A DNA stretch of 64,000 bases from Cystobacter fuscus DSM 2262 (GTDB taxonomy: Bacteria > Myxococcota > Myxococcia > Myxococcales > Myxococcaceae): NCBI RefSeq assembly GCF_000335475.2, contig NZ_ANAH02000009.1, positions 186,001 to 250,000 of the forward strand, read 5' to 3'. Under the pieces are notes generated by a model. It saw nothing but the letters and a program-made list of their open reading frames with translations. It searched no databases and was not told the DNA's origin. The translations under genes were made by a program, and so were the position numbers. Positions 54,868 through 62,924 of the stretch are shown one piece after another; the first letter of the stretch is position 1, and each line of letters starts with the position of its first letter.

Positions 54868-56045
54868 GAAGAGGGTACTCCCTTGGCCGCGCCTTGACTC
54901 GACCACCACTTGCCAACGCTACGGAACACCAGTTGTGCCGGTGTGATACGCTCGACCTCCACCTCGATGGAGCCAAGGAGCCCGTGCTGCAGGGGAATGC
55001 GCGTGGGGCTTCTCTCGTCGAGTACGAATTCGACGCGCAGTTGTTCTTCCCGGATCTCACTCGCCGCACCCGAGACATGCGCGGATAGGGTTCCATACTC
55101 GACCCAAGGGAAGCTCTGCAAGCGCATCACCGCTGGCTGTCCTGGCTTGATCCTTCCCACGACAGAAGAAGGAGGAAAATGGGCCACGATCTTGAAAGCG
55201 CCTTGTCCGACCACAGCAGCGACGCGAGTCCCGGCGAACAGGTAGGCACCAGAGTCGGGCACCACGACATCTGATATGGTCCCGTTGCCCGGAGCACGAA
55301 TGGAACACTTGGCGATCTTTTCGTTGAGGCGCTCGATGATCTGCTTGTGGGTCTCGATGGCGCCCTCAGATTCGGCGATCTCCTTGTTGAGCCGTTCGAT
55401 CCGGGCGAACTCGCGCGCGAGCTTCTCACCTCCCTCCTCCCGTGTCCGCAGGAGGCGTTGAGTCGATGCCAGTGCCGTTGAGCGCAGCTGGAGTGCCTCG
55501 GTGCGGGTGCGTTCGAGTTCCTCGGCCGAGACGTATCCCCCTTCGTGCAACTCTTTCACTCCGGCGGAGAGCCTCTCTGCGAATACGGCAGCAGTACGGG
55601 CGGCCTCCTCTTCGGCGGCAGTCTCACGAACTCGCGCCTGGGCGACGCCCCGGAGCTTGTTCACTGTCTGCTGGGTCTGGGTGCGCTCAGAGAGTAGCGA
55701 CGCGAGCTGTGCCTTGACCATCACAAGGCGGGTGCGCTCCTCTTCCAACGCGAGTTCGTGCACGCGGCAGTCGAGTTGGGCGATGACCTCGCCGGCCTTT
55801 ACCTCTCTGCCCAGCTTCAGCTCGTTGCGAACGATGCGGCCGTCTATCTCCGTTACGACTGGGTGAATCGTCGTCTCGACCCGAGCCTGGTCAGACGTTT
55901 CCAGAACCACGAGTGGAATGAGAAGGAACCAGCCTAGCCAGAGCAAGAGCATCGCGCCGCCCAGTCCGAGCAGGAGCAGATAGGGACGAAAACCGTCCTT
56001 TTCGATTGACCGGAGTGTGCGGCTGAACTGCATGGGTACGGCCAC
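54864..56045 (-). CDS. HlyD-family periplasmic adaptor
   Basis: 393 residues. One N-terminal membrane helix (YLLLLGLGGAMLLLWLGWFLLIPLVVL), a biotinyl-lipoyl-like half motif (IDGRIVRNELKLGREVKAGEVIAQLD), a long coiled-coil hairpin (about 95-245), the second lipoyl half (CSIRAPGNGTISDVVVPDSGAYL) and a beta-barrel (VVGRIKPGQPAVMRLQSFPW). It bridges the ABC exporter to the outer membrane, as in NHLM and type I systems. First gene of the minus-strand export operon; no TolC gene is nearby, so a housekeeping one is presumably used. Confidence 0.9.
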   Translation of the reverse strand: MAVPMQFSRTLRSIEKDGFRPYLLLLGLGGAMLLLWLGWFLLIPLVVLETSDQARVETTIHPVVTEIDGRIVRNELKLGREVKAGEVIAQLDCRVHELALEEERTRLVMVKAQLASLLSERTQTQQTVNKLRGVAQARVRETAAEEEAARTAAVFAERLSAGVKELHEGGYVSAEELERTRTEALQLRSTALASTQRLLRTREEGGEKLAREFARIERLNKEIAESEGAIETHKQIIERLNEKIAKCSIRAPGNGTISDVVVPDSGAYLFAGTRVAAVVGQGAFKIVAHFPPSSVVGRIKPGQPAVMRLQSFPWVEYGTLSAHVSGAASEIREEQLRVEFVLDERSPTRIPLQHGLLGSIEVEVERITPAQLVFRSVGKWWSSQGAAKGVPSS

Positions 56046-56499
56046 GAACAGTTACCTCTCCCTTGCTGGATTGCGCGTAGGAGAGCATAGAACAGATGGA
56101 GGCTCTGTATAGAGGGGGAGGCATGGAGAAAGGTGGCAGAGGAACCAGAACGCGGTGGCCGGAGTCTGACGGCCGCCCCCTCTGGACCGACGCTCAACTA
56201 GGACCGAAGGCGCGCCTGCAGGGATGTCTCGGAGGCATCACAGCAGCTCATGGCTGGAGCAAGCTCGCCGCCACGGGCTCATAGCCCGGGGTTGATAGTG
56301 GACTGTAAAACGAAGTCATTGGACATAGTCCGTGGGCCTATGATGTTCCACCAACTCAGAGGAGGCGAGAGCGCATGCTCACGACTATGCCCACCCGGAC
56401 CCGGCGCAGGACGTCGGACATCTCCCGCCGTCCTGGCTCGGGGTCCGTTGGCGGACCGGGGTTTTGTTTCCAGCTTCGCCCTCCTGACAGGATGGTCTG
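56046..56499. other. intergenic region at the right edge of the island
   Basis: About 450 bases with no recognisable gene. The first 80 bases should hold the promoter of the export operon, but I see no clear consensus. A 62-codon frame at 56096-56284 resembles no protein I know. Confidence 0.4.
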
Positions 56500-56935
56500 A
56501 TGCGGGGTCTCGTGAGATGGTGCCAAGCCCTGATGCTGCTCTCGCTTGTCGGGTGCGTTCATAGCACGGGCGTCGAACCCAGGCGGTTCTTCATGGGCAG
56601 GGCGATGCAGAATGATGCCGAGCGCTGGGAGCTGTTCGAGGCCCCCCTGCGCGTGCTGTCGTACTTGGCGGCTCCCGGTGGGGTGCGTGTCATCCTGGAG
56701 CATCGGAAGCTGTCCTCTGGGCCTGCTCAGCTGAGCCCGGCGTAGGGTCCATCACCTGGAGCATGAGGCGCATGGCGCCTTGTTGCTCTTCACCGACTGG
56801 GCCGCCGCAGCGGCCACGGAGCGGCGTGTGGTGCGCTTGCCATCTCCCGCCGAGTACCGGCCAGGGCACTTCTACGCGCGCGAGTTTCCGGTCCTGCTCG
56901 CCCTGCTCGCTCAGGTCGAGCACCCACCGTGGGCG
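56500..56935 (+). pseudogene. broken lipoprotein gene of unknown family
   Basis: An ATG at 56500 opens MRGLVRWCQALMLLSLVGCVHS, a lipoprotein signal with lipobox LVGC, and runs to a stop at 56743-56745. A second frame then carries plausible continuation (ALLLFTDWAAAAATERRVV, PSPAEYRPGHFYAREFPVLL) to about 56935, where IS630 sequence begins. One frameshift plus truncation by the insertion explains the pattern. Confidence 0.5.
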
Positions 56936-57475
56936 CCGCGCACGAGAAGGGCATGGGCGCACACCCATGACCGACCCGGATACCGTCGTGTCGGAGCTGG
57001 CCGACAAGCTCGGGCTGGAGCGCACCACCATCTGGCACTTGTGCCGTCGCTACGAAGCGTAGGGTGTCGATGTGGTGCTGGAGGCACCCCGCTCCGGCCG
57101 TCCGCGGGAGCTTTCCCCCCCCCTGCAGCGAGTGGAGGTGGAACAGTTGGCGTGTTGTGAGTCGGCGGGCGTGGGCTTGCAGATGACGCACTGGTCCATC
57201 CGGAGCCTGGCCCTGGTGGCACGCTTCGCACTCACTACCCGCATGTCCGGGTGATTTTCACTCCAGCCCATGCCTCCTGGCTCAACCAGGCGGAGTTGCT
57301 GCTAAGCGCCTTCGCCGAGCGCTACCTGCAACGAGGGGACTGGGCCAGCCGTGACGCGCTCGTCGAGCACCTCGACGCCAGCTGGCCCGGGTACAACCGC
57401 TTCTGCGCCCACCCCTTCTCCTGGTCCTGGACCCGCGCCAGGATGCATTCGTGGGTGGACCGGCACCTGTCCTGA
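56936..57475 (+). mobile_element. IS630-family transposase relic
   Basis: Fragments in order: a helix-turn-helix piece (VSELADKLGLERTTIWHLCRRYEA, 56982-57059), an in-frame TAG at 57060-57062, a linker in the same frame (VLEAPRSGRPRELS, HWSIRSLAL), a frame change near 57240, and the DDE C-terminus (VRVIFTPAHASWLNQAELLL ... WVDRHLS, to 57475). The central catalytic part is deleted. Inactive; it marks past transposition at the right border of the RiPP island. Confidence 0.85.
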
Positions 57476-57504
57476 CTATGTTGAAAAACTTGTCGGACAC
57501 TCCA

Positions 57505-57801
57505 CTAGGTCGGCGAATTTTCTCCACGAAATTACTTTTGTAGTCGGGTTGCATCTACCCGGAGGCGGTGCGGCCCTGGCGGCTCATCGCTGGCAGTAGC
57601 TCGGCATGGTGCTCGGCAGTCCGCCCGCGTAGGGAGACGGGACGGTGCCGAAGGGGTGGGCCTGGAGGAACTGCCAGACCGCCGCGCGTGCGTCCGTGGG
57701 GATGGAGTGCCCCCTGCCGTGGTTGCAAATCATGGCGAACTGGGACTTGGACTTCAGGTCGTTGTAGTAGTTCTGGCTCACCGTCTGGAAGTTGATGACG
57801 A
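57505..57801. repeat. right copy of the 297-bp direct repeat
   Basis: Partner of 39548-39844, same orientation, offset 17957. This copy lies in its original context: the 3' end of the intact esterase gene and its downstream flank, abutting the IS630 relic. Confidence 0.9.
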
Positions 57802-58492
57802 CCTGGTCGGACGAGCCTCCATGGAAGATCATGGCGGCGAACTTGTTCGTCGGATCCTGCGTCGGGATGGTGGAGGTCCTTCCACCCGAGTAGGTCGCCA
57901 CGCTCGCGATGTAGCCAGAACGGCGGTAGCTCATGTGCGTGGTGTTCAGGCCACCCGCGCTCATGCCCATGCTGTGGATGCGGCTCACATTGATGCCGAC
58001 CTTCTGGATGGCACAGGCCAGGATCTCGTCCGCCACGCGGAAGTCATCGTCGCGTGACGTGGACGAGACATAGAACCAGGGGAAGGTGCCCGCGGCGGGA
58101 TCATGTGCTGGCGCCGCGACGATTCCACCCTGGGCCTTGATGGCTTCGATCTGCGTCGTGCCAATGCCCGTGGTGGCCTCCGTCGGCTGGCTGCCCGTGC
58201 CGTGCCAGTAGAAGACGAGCGGGCCATCCAATGTCTTGGCCGCGTCCGACATCCAGATGCGAACCGAGCGGGCCGCGACGCCCGCCGGCTGGAAGGTCAG
58301 CGTTCCATCCTTGAACTCGGGACAGGTGCCGGTGGGCTTGGGAAGGAAGGTGGGAGAAGGTTGGGCCAGACTGGCGCTCGTGCCCGCGAGCGCGTCGGAG
58401 GCGCTGTCCTCCGCGCCGCTCCACGAGCCTCCTTCTTCACCACCACATGCGGACACGGTCACGATGAGCGCGGCAGCGAGAACTTTCTTCAT
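57584..58492 (-). CDS. PHB-depolymerase-like esterase lipoprotein
   Basis: 302 residues from the ATG at 58492, with GGAGG nine bases upstream; an in-frame TTG at 58501 is less likely. Lipoprotein signal MKKVLAAALIVTVSACGG. Alpha/beta hydrolase core: LVFYWHGTGSQP (oxyanion), HSMGMSAGGLNTTHM with the nucleophile Ser in GMSAG, AAMIFHGGSSDQVV (acid Asp) and NHGRGHSIP (catalytic His). Such proteins cleave polyhydroxyalkanoates or feruloyl-type esters on the cell surface. The 3' quarter is duplicated at 39627-39844. An AT-rich GGTATAAACG element lies about 80 bases upstream. Confidence 0.85.
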   Translation of the reverse strand: MKKVLAAALIVTVSACGGEEGGSWSGAEDSASDALAGTSASLAQPSPTFLPKPTGTCPEFKDGTLTFQPAGVAARSVRIWMSDAAKTLDGPLVFYWHGTGSQPTEATTGIGTTQIEAIKAQGGIVAAPAHDPAAGTFPWFYVSSTSRDDDFRVADEILACAIQKVGINVSRIHSMGMSAGGLNTTHMSYRRSGYIASVATYSGGRTSTIPTQDPTNKFAAMIFHGGSSDQVVINFQTVSQNYYNDLKSKSQFAMICNHGRGHSIPTDARAAVWQFLQAHPFGTVPSPYAGGLPSTMPSYCQR

Positions 58493-58643
58493 GGCAGACA
58501 ACCTCCGGTGAGGCAGCGGTCAATGGGTAGACATCATTTGAGCATCCTCCGATCTGAATAGGAAGCAAAACGGTATAAACGTAAAAATCGAGTAATCCCA
58601 GCGAGGCGCCCGGCGTGCGCTGGGCTCATTGGCTCCAGTCCGC

Positions 58644-59567
58644 CTATGACACGCGGGTGGGCGGCACGGGGGGCGGCAGGTTCATCACGCTCTGTCGTGC
58701 CATCTCCATTCGTGTGATCTCCTCGCCGTGGCGCATGCGCAACCGGATGGTCACGGACGAGAAGTCGAGCGTGTCCCCCAGCCGCTTGCTGGGTTGGATC
58801 ACGGTGATGGGGCAGTGGCGGTAGGCGCTGCCGTCCGGCTTCTTCAGTTCCAGACCCGCCGCGTGGGCCTGACGCACCAGGTTATTGATGCGGATGAACT
58901 CATTGACGTCATTGAGCAGGATTTCATTGATGGTGATGTCGGTGAGGCTGCGCTTGGCCACGTCGATGATGTTGGCCGGGGGGTTCACCTGCTCTGTCTT
59001 TCCCGAGCTACAGGCGATGACCACGATTTCCCTCGGGTTGAAGTCCAGGGCGTCGCCGAGCGGGGTGACGTTGCGCAGTCCTCCGTCCACGAAGGACTGG
59101 GGACCAATCGCCTCCCAGATGACGGGCATCGTCGCGCTGTGCCACACCGCGTCGAGGAAGTCGGGGGTCTCATGGTTGATCAGCTCGTACTCCCCCGACA
59201 CGAGCGAGACGCGGCCCACATGGGTGGGGACGTGGAAGGGCCGCCCCGCCGCGTGCTTCTGGATGAGCGCTCGCAGCGGCGAGTCATCGTAGAACCCGAG
59301 TTTGTGCTGGACGGCGAGCCGGAAGGCCACGACGGGCCAGGAGAACTTCCGGTAGATGTCCTCCTCCCGGATGTTCATCCAGAGGTCCATCAACCGGGCG
59401 TATTCCCGCTGGGCGAGGAGCGTGGCGTTGAGGGCTCCAACGGAGACTCCGATGATGCGCTCCCAGCGGAAGCCGAGTTCCTCGCGAAGGACGCGCTCGG
59501 CGCCGATCTGGAATGCACCCTTGGCTCCTCCGCCAGACAGCACGAGTGTGGCAACACGTTCAGACAT
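58644..59567 (-). CDS. patatin-like phospholipase
   Basis: 307 residues from the ATG at 59567. Oxyanion motif VLSGGGAKGAFQIGA, nucleophile in IIGVSVGALNA (GxSxG) and the dyad Asp in FVDGGLRNVTPLG. No signal peptide, so intracellular or injected. Family members hydrolyse phospholipids or neutral lipids. The stretch 59568-59675 separates it from the sirtuin gene on the same strand. Confidence 0.92.
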   Translation of the reverse strand: MSERVATLVLSGGGAKGAFQIGAERVLREELGFRWERIIGVSVGALNATLLAQREYARLMDLWMNIREEDIYRKFSWPVVAFRLAVQHKLGFYDDSPLRALIQKHAAGRPFHVPTHVGRVSLVSGEYELINHETPDFLDAVWHSATMPVIWEAIGPQSFVDGGLRNVTPLGDALDFNPREIVVIACSSGKTEQVNPPANIIDVAKRSLTDITINEILLNDVNEFIRINNLVRQAHAAGLELKKPDGSAYRHCPITVIQPSKRLGDTLDFSSVTIRLRMRHGEEITRMEMARQSVMNLPPPVPPTRVS

Positions 59568-59675
59568 GGCGACTGCCCCCCCCATCATGGACTCCGGAGG
59601 AGGGGTGCATAACGGTATCTCGCGAGGCCTGATATCACCCTGGCGCACGAGGACGGAGTCCGTGTCGGGACACCC

Positions 59676-60518
59676 TCAGCCCAGCAGCTCGAACGCCTGA
59701 CTCGCCCCCATCGCCAGGGAGACGGCACGCTCGCCGAGCTCCTCGGGAAGCTCGGGGTCCGTGAGGTTGATGCGGATCAGCCGGGCATCGGGGTGGTGGT
59801 GGACGAGGTGCTCCATCCTCCAGCGCACCACCGAGGGCGTGTTGAAGCCCGCCCCCACCTCGATGACGAGCAGCCGTCGTGCCGCGCCGTCGCGCATCCA
59901 TTGCCGGAAGCGCCGCGCCTGCTCGACATAGGGCTCCTCCAGGAAGGACGCGTCCAGGCGCACGTTCATGAAGACGTCCCCTCCACAGCGGGGGCAGCGG
60001 GGGAGGGCGTCCGGCTCGGTCACCTGCTGGGTGACTGGATCCATCGCCGCGAGGCACCGCTCGATGAAGGGCCGCGTGGGCCAGGTCTCGCGAGTGCAGG
60101 CCTTCCGACACTGCATGCGCGCGTAGTCCCCTTGCGGCGTGAAGAGCCGCGCCTCGTCGAAGCCATTGCGAGGGAACAGCATGTCGACATTGGACGTGAG
60201 GACGAACGTGTCCTTGTCCTTCACGAGGTGCCGGAGTGTCTGGTAGGCGGGGCGCTCGTCCTCCCCGAAGCGCACGTGCTTCACGTGCGTCGACCAGAAG
60301 CCCCAGTGCTGCGCGGGGGTGAGGCCTTCGTGGCCAATGAACTGGTATTGGGCGCGAAAACCCAGGCGCACGAAGGCGGGGAACAGCCGGGCGAACGTCG
60401 CCGTGTCTCCGTAGTCGATGCCCGCCGCGGCCGACATGCCCGCCCCCGCGCCGATGAGAACCCGCTCGCTCTCCGCGAGCCATCGCCGTGCCAGCTCCAC
60501 CGCTTTCTCGTGCTTCAT
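59676..60518 (-). CDS. class M sirtuin (SirTM), predicted protein ADP-ribosyltransferase
   Basis: 280 residues from the ATG at 60518 (AAGGA upstream). NAD pocket VLIGAGAGMSAAAGIDYGD, FVLTSNVDMLFPRNGFD and QGDYARMQC; zinc-finger cysteines in MQCRKACT and PRCPRCGG; IEVGAGFNTPSVVRW. These are the marks of the SirTM class, described in staphylococci and streptococci as ADP-ribosylating a lipoyl carrier protein. Residues around TSNVD deviate little from the family. It follows the zinc macrodomain gene by 13 bases, the eraser-writer arrangement known for this class, but no GcvH-like or lipoate ligase gene is beside it, so the target here is open. Confidence 0.88.
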   Translation of the reverse strand: MKHEKAVELARRWLAESERVLIGAGAGMSAAAGIDYGDTATFARLFPAFVRLGFRAQYQFIGHEGLTPAQHWGFWSTHVKHVRFGEDERPAYQTLRHLVKDKDTFVLTSNVDMLFPRNGFDEARLFTPQGDYARMQCRKACTRETWPTRPFIERCLAAMDPVTQQVTEPDALPRCPRCGGDVFMNVRLDASFLEEPYVEQARRFRQWMRDGAARRLLVIEVGAGFNTPSVVRWRMEHLVHHHPDARLIRINLTDPELPEELGERAVSLAMGASQAFELLG

Positions 60519-60531
60519 GTCCCGTGTTCCT

Positions 60532-61467
60532 TCATGCGTGTGCATCGAGGGCTCCCCTCCGGAGGGCCGCGGAATACGCCTCGCGATCCTCGTCACCGAA
60601 GACGTTGAACAGCACCAACTCGAGCGCGCCGGGGTGCTCGCGCAGCCACGTTCCCACCGTGCGCAGCGCCACCCGGGCGGCGGGCTCCTTGGGAAAGCCG
60701 AAGATCCCCGTGGAGATGGCGCACAGCGCGACCGAGCGCACGCCCTGGAGCCGCGTGGCCACGTCCAGACAGGCGCGATAGCAGGCGGCGAGCGCCTCCT
60801 CGTGCTCCGGGCGCAAGGCGCCACGCACGATGGGCCCCACCGTGTGCAGCACGTAGCGGGCGGGCAGGTCGTAGGCCCGGGTCGCCTTCGCGTGGCCCGT
60901 GGGCTCGGGCGTGCCCTGGGCTCTCATGATGCGGGCACAGTCCTCACGCAGCCTGGGGCCGGCCGCCGCGTGGATGGCGTTGTCGATGCACGGGTGGAAG
61001 GGACGGAAGCACCCGAGCAGCTGGGCGTTCGCGGCGTTGACGATGGCATCCGCCGCGAGGGTGGTGATGTCCCCCTGCCACACGGCGCAGTGGGCGGCCG
61101 CCGTGCCCGGGACGTCGCCGAGACGGGGCAGGCGCATGGGGTCCACCTCGGGGCGCATCCGCCGCTCCGCCTGGAGCAGCCGGTCCAGGGCCAGGTGGAA
61201 GTCCTCCGGCAGTTCCCGGGGGCCGCGAACCGTGAGGAGCGCGCGCAGCCAGTCCCGCTCATCCGCCCCCAGCCGGGTGCTCGGGCCCAACTCCTCTCGC
61301 AGCCGTTGCTCGGTGCCATCCGCCTGGAGGTGCGCGAGCAGACGCCGTGACAAGGCCGGGCGTTCCTCTTCCGAGGCCGGGGCGGGGGGCGTGAACGGGG
61401 TGTCGAGGGAGACGAGCCCTCGGTAGGCGTCGAGGGCCAGCGCTGGAGTGGGAGAGGACACGGTCAT
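60532..61467 (-). CDS. zinc-containing macrodomain protein, predicted ADP-ribosyl hydrolase
   Basis: About 311 residues (ATG 61467; a GTG at 61470 is possible). The N-terminal helical extension (about 1-120) is followed by a macrodomain with DAIVNAANAQLLGCFRPFHPCIDNAIH, where Cys/His residues form the zinc site typical of the SirTM-linked Zn-macro class, and AISTGIFGFPKEPAARVAL for the phosphate loop. It should remove ADP-ribose placed by the downstream sirtuin. It lies between the Rrf2 gene (67 bases upstream) and the sirtuin gene, all on one strand. Confidence 0.9.
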   Translation of the reverse strand: MTVSSPTPALALDAYRGLVSLDTPFTPPAPASEEERPALSRRLLAHLQADGTEQRLREELGPSTRLGADERDWLRALLTVRGPRELPEDFHLALDRLLQAERRMRPEVDPMRLPRLGDVPGTAAAHCAVWQGDITTLAADAIVNAANAQLLGCFRPFHPCIDNAIHAAAGPRLREDCARIMRAQGTPEPTGHAKATRAYDLPARYVLHTVGPIVRGALRPEHEEALAACYRACLDVATRLQGVRSVALCAISTGIFGFPKEPAARVALRTVGTWLREHPGALELVLFNVFGDEDREAYSAALRRGALDAHA

Positions 61468-61534
61468 CACCAGAATAAAATGAAACAGAGGTGGTTACAA
61501 ATAAGGGCAAAAAAAACGAGGTTCGTGTCCCTCC

Positions 61535-61960
61535 CTAGCGGGAGAGCGCACCGAGCTCCTTGACGAGGTCCGCGACGGTCGTGCGCTCGAGGTCCTTTTC
61601 CAGCGCGAGCTGCGCCTCCTCGAAGTGTCCGGCAAGCGCGGACTGGATGGTGCTCCCCACGGGACAGAGGGGATTGGGGGGGGTGCTGTGCAGGGGGAAG
61701 AGGGTGCCTCCTTCCACCGCGCGGTAGATGTCCCTCAGGGTGATTCCCTTGGGAGGCCGCGCGAGCTGCCAGCCACCTCCAGCGCCGACCTGGGCGGTGA
61801 CCAGCCGGGCGTCACGCAGGAGCGCGAGCAACCGCCGGATGACGACCGGGTTGGTGTTCACGCTCCCCGCGATGTACTCCGACGTCAGCTGCTCCCCCCC
61901 ACCATGGGCGAGCAGGGTCAGGATGTGGATGGCGACGGTGAATCGGCTGCTGGTGTTCAT
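61535..61960 (-). CDS. Rrf2-family transcriptional regulator
   Basis: 141 residues. Winged helix with RFTVAIHILTLLAHGGGEQL, SEYIAGSVNTNPVVIRRLLALLRDARLV and GAGGGWQLARPPKGITLRDIYRAVEGG. Only one Cys (NPLCPVG) lies where Fe-S members such as IscR have three, so it belongs to the YwnA-like, non-cluster type that senses thiol oxidation or small molecules. Being first in line with the macrodomain and sirtuin genes, it probably controls them and itself. Confidence 0.85.
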   Translation of the reverse strand: MNTSSRFTVAIHILTLLAHGGGEQLTSEYIAGSVNTNPVVIRRLLALLRDARLVTAQVGAGGGWQLARPPKGITLRDIYRAVEGGTLFPLHSTPPNPLCPVGSTIQSALAGHFEEAQLALEKDLERTTVADLVKELGALSR

Positions 61961-62091
61961 CGGTGGACTTGAACTGTAACTAACATAGTTTCCGTTTACC
62001 GTCGTGTCAACACGGCCTGTGCCGCTCCTCCCGCCATGGCTGGAGCATTAATCGGTTGGGCGCCCTATTGAAGGGGGAGAGCCGCAGGCGG

Positions 62092-62592
62092 TCAGTTGGG
62101 ACAGGCCCCAGACGCGGGCGAGAGATACCCTGCGACGCCTTCGTAGCTGTAGCCGTAGCTACCAACAGCCCTGACCGCCTCCTGCCAGGACTGTGTGTAG
62201 AAGTGGTCGCTATGGCCCCAAAGCCGGTAGAACGGACAGGTTCCCGGCTGTTGTTGTGGATAGACATAACACGCAACCCCTTCGTCCACGTACTTGTGCT
62301 GGGCGATGGCGAGGTCCCTCTCCTGCCAGGATGCCGTGTAGAAGTGGTCGTTCGTGCTTCCGCCTTTGTAGAGGCGATAGAGCGGAACTGTCCCCGCTTC
62401 TTGAGTGGAGTGGCATCTTCCAGCGACGCCTTCGTAGTCATAGGCGCCATTGACCGCACGGATCATTTCGTCGAAGTTGGTGGTGTAGAAATGATCCGAC
62501 CCATCGCCGTTGTACACGCGATATAGGTTCATCGGTTCGGCCATGACGACGGATGCCGACAACGTCACAGCCAAAATCATTATCTTCTTCAT
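62092..62592 (-). CDS. secreted DUF5648-like repeat protein
   Basis: 166 residues from the ATG at 62592. Signal peptide MKKIMILAVTLSASVVMA. The mature protein is three repeats of about 48 residues: YRVYNGDGSDHFYTTNFDEM, YRLYKGGSTNDHFYTASWQE and YRLWGHSDHFYTQSWQEA, each followed by a YEGVAGRC / VDEGVACYV / YEGVAGYL strand. This is the DUF5648 pattern, seen as binding tails on secreted hydrolases, including the DUF5722 protein at 12501-14072. Probably a stand-alone surface or carbohydrate-binding module. Confidence 0.8.
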   Translation of the reverse strand: MKKIMILAVTLSASVVMAEPMNLYRVYNGDGSDHFYTTNFDEMIRAVNGAYDYEGVAGRCHSTQEAGTVPLYRLYKGGSTNDHFYTASWQERDLAIAQHKYVDEGVACYVYPQQQPGTCPFYRLWGHSDHFYTQSWQEAVRAVGSYGYSYEGVAGYLSPASGACPN

Positions 62593-62924
62593 GAGAAATC
62601 CCCCCCACTTGAAAATACGTCGTGTCACATGTGGATGTGACGTCAAATGACGTATTGGCTTAACGCCATGGGCACCTTGGACCCGTGGGATGCCAATGGG
62701 AAAGTACCTGTCCAGAGTAGTTGTGGTTTGGCGGACGGTCGCCGAATCATCCGTGCATGCTTTGACACCGTCCACGTCCTGCTGACGGTGAGCCGCACGA
62801 CCGGGGCGGCGCCCCTGCTCGGCGGGCAGGGGCGCCGCCGGGTGGAAACAGGCGTGTCTTCAACGGCCAGCGCGAGGGTGGCGGCTTCCGGTAGGGTGTT
62901 GGTCGTTCATCCCTCGAGGAGGTC
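62593..62924. other. divergent intergenic region with a strong hairpin
   Basis: 332 bases without a gene between two divergently transcribed exported-protein genes; it must hold both promoters. The only clear structure is the hairpin at 62805-62839, listed separately. Confidence 0.4.
62805..62839. promoter_or_regulatory. 14-bp perfect hairpin
   Basis: GGCGGCGCCCCTGC (62805-62818) pairs with GCAGGGGCGCCGCC (62826-62839) across a 7-base loop. There is no T-tract, and the hairpin ends 85 bases before the next start codon. It could be a 5' UTR structure, a bidirectional transcript end or an attenuating element. Confidence 0.5.

Noticed and set aside
56780-56935. Segment PSPAEYRPGHFYAREFPVLL considered as an endonuclease V fragment
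   Set aside because: The resemblance is short, and the piece reads better as the frameshifted end of the lipoprotein gene starting at 56500.
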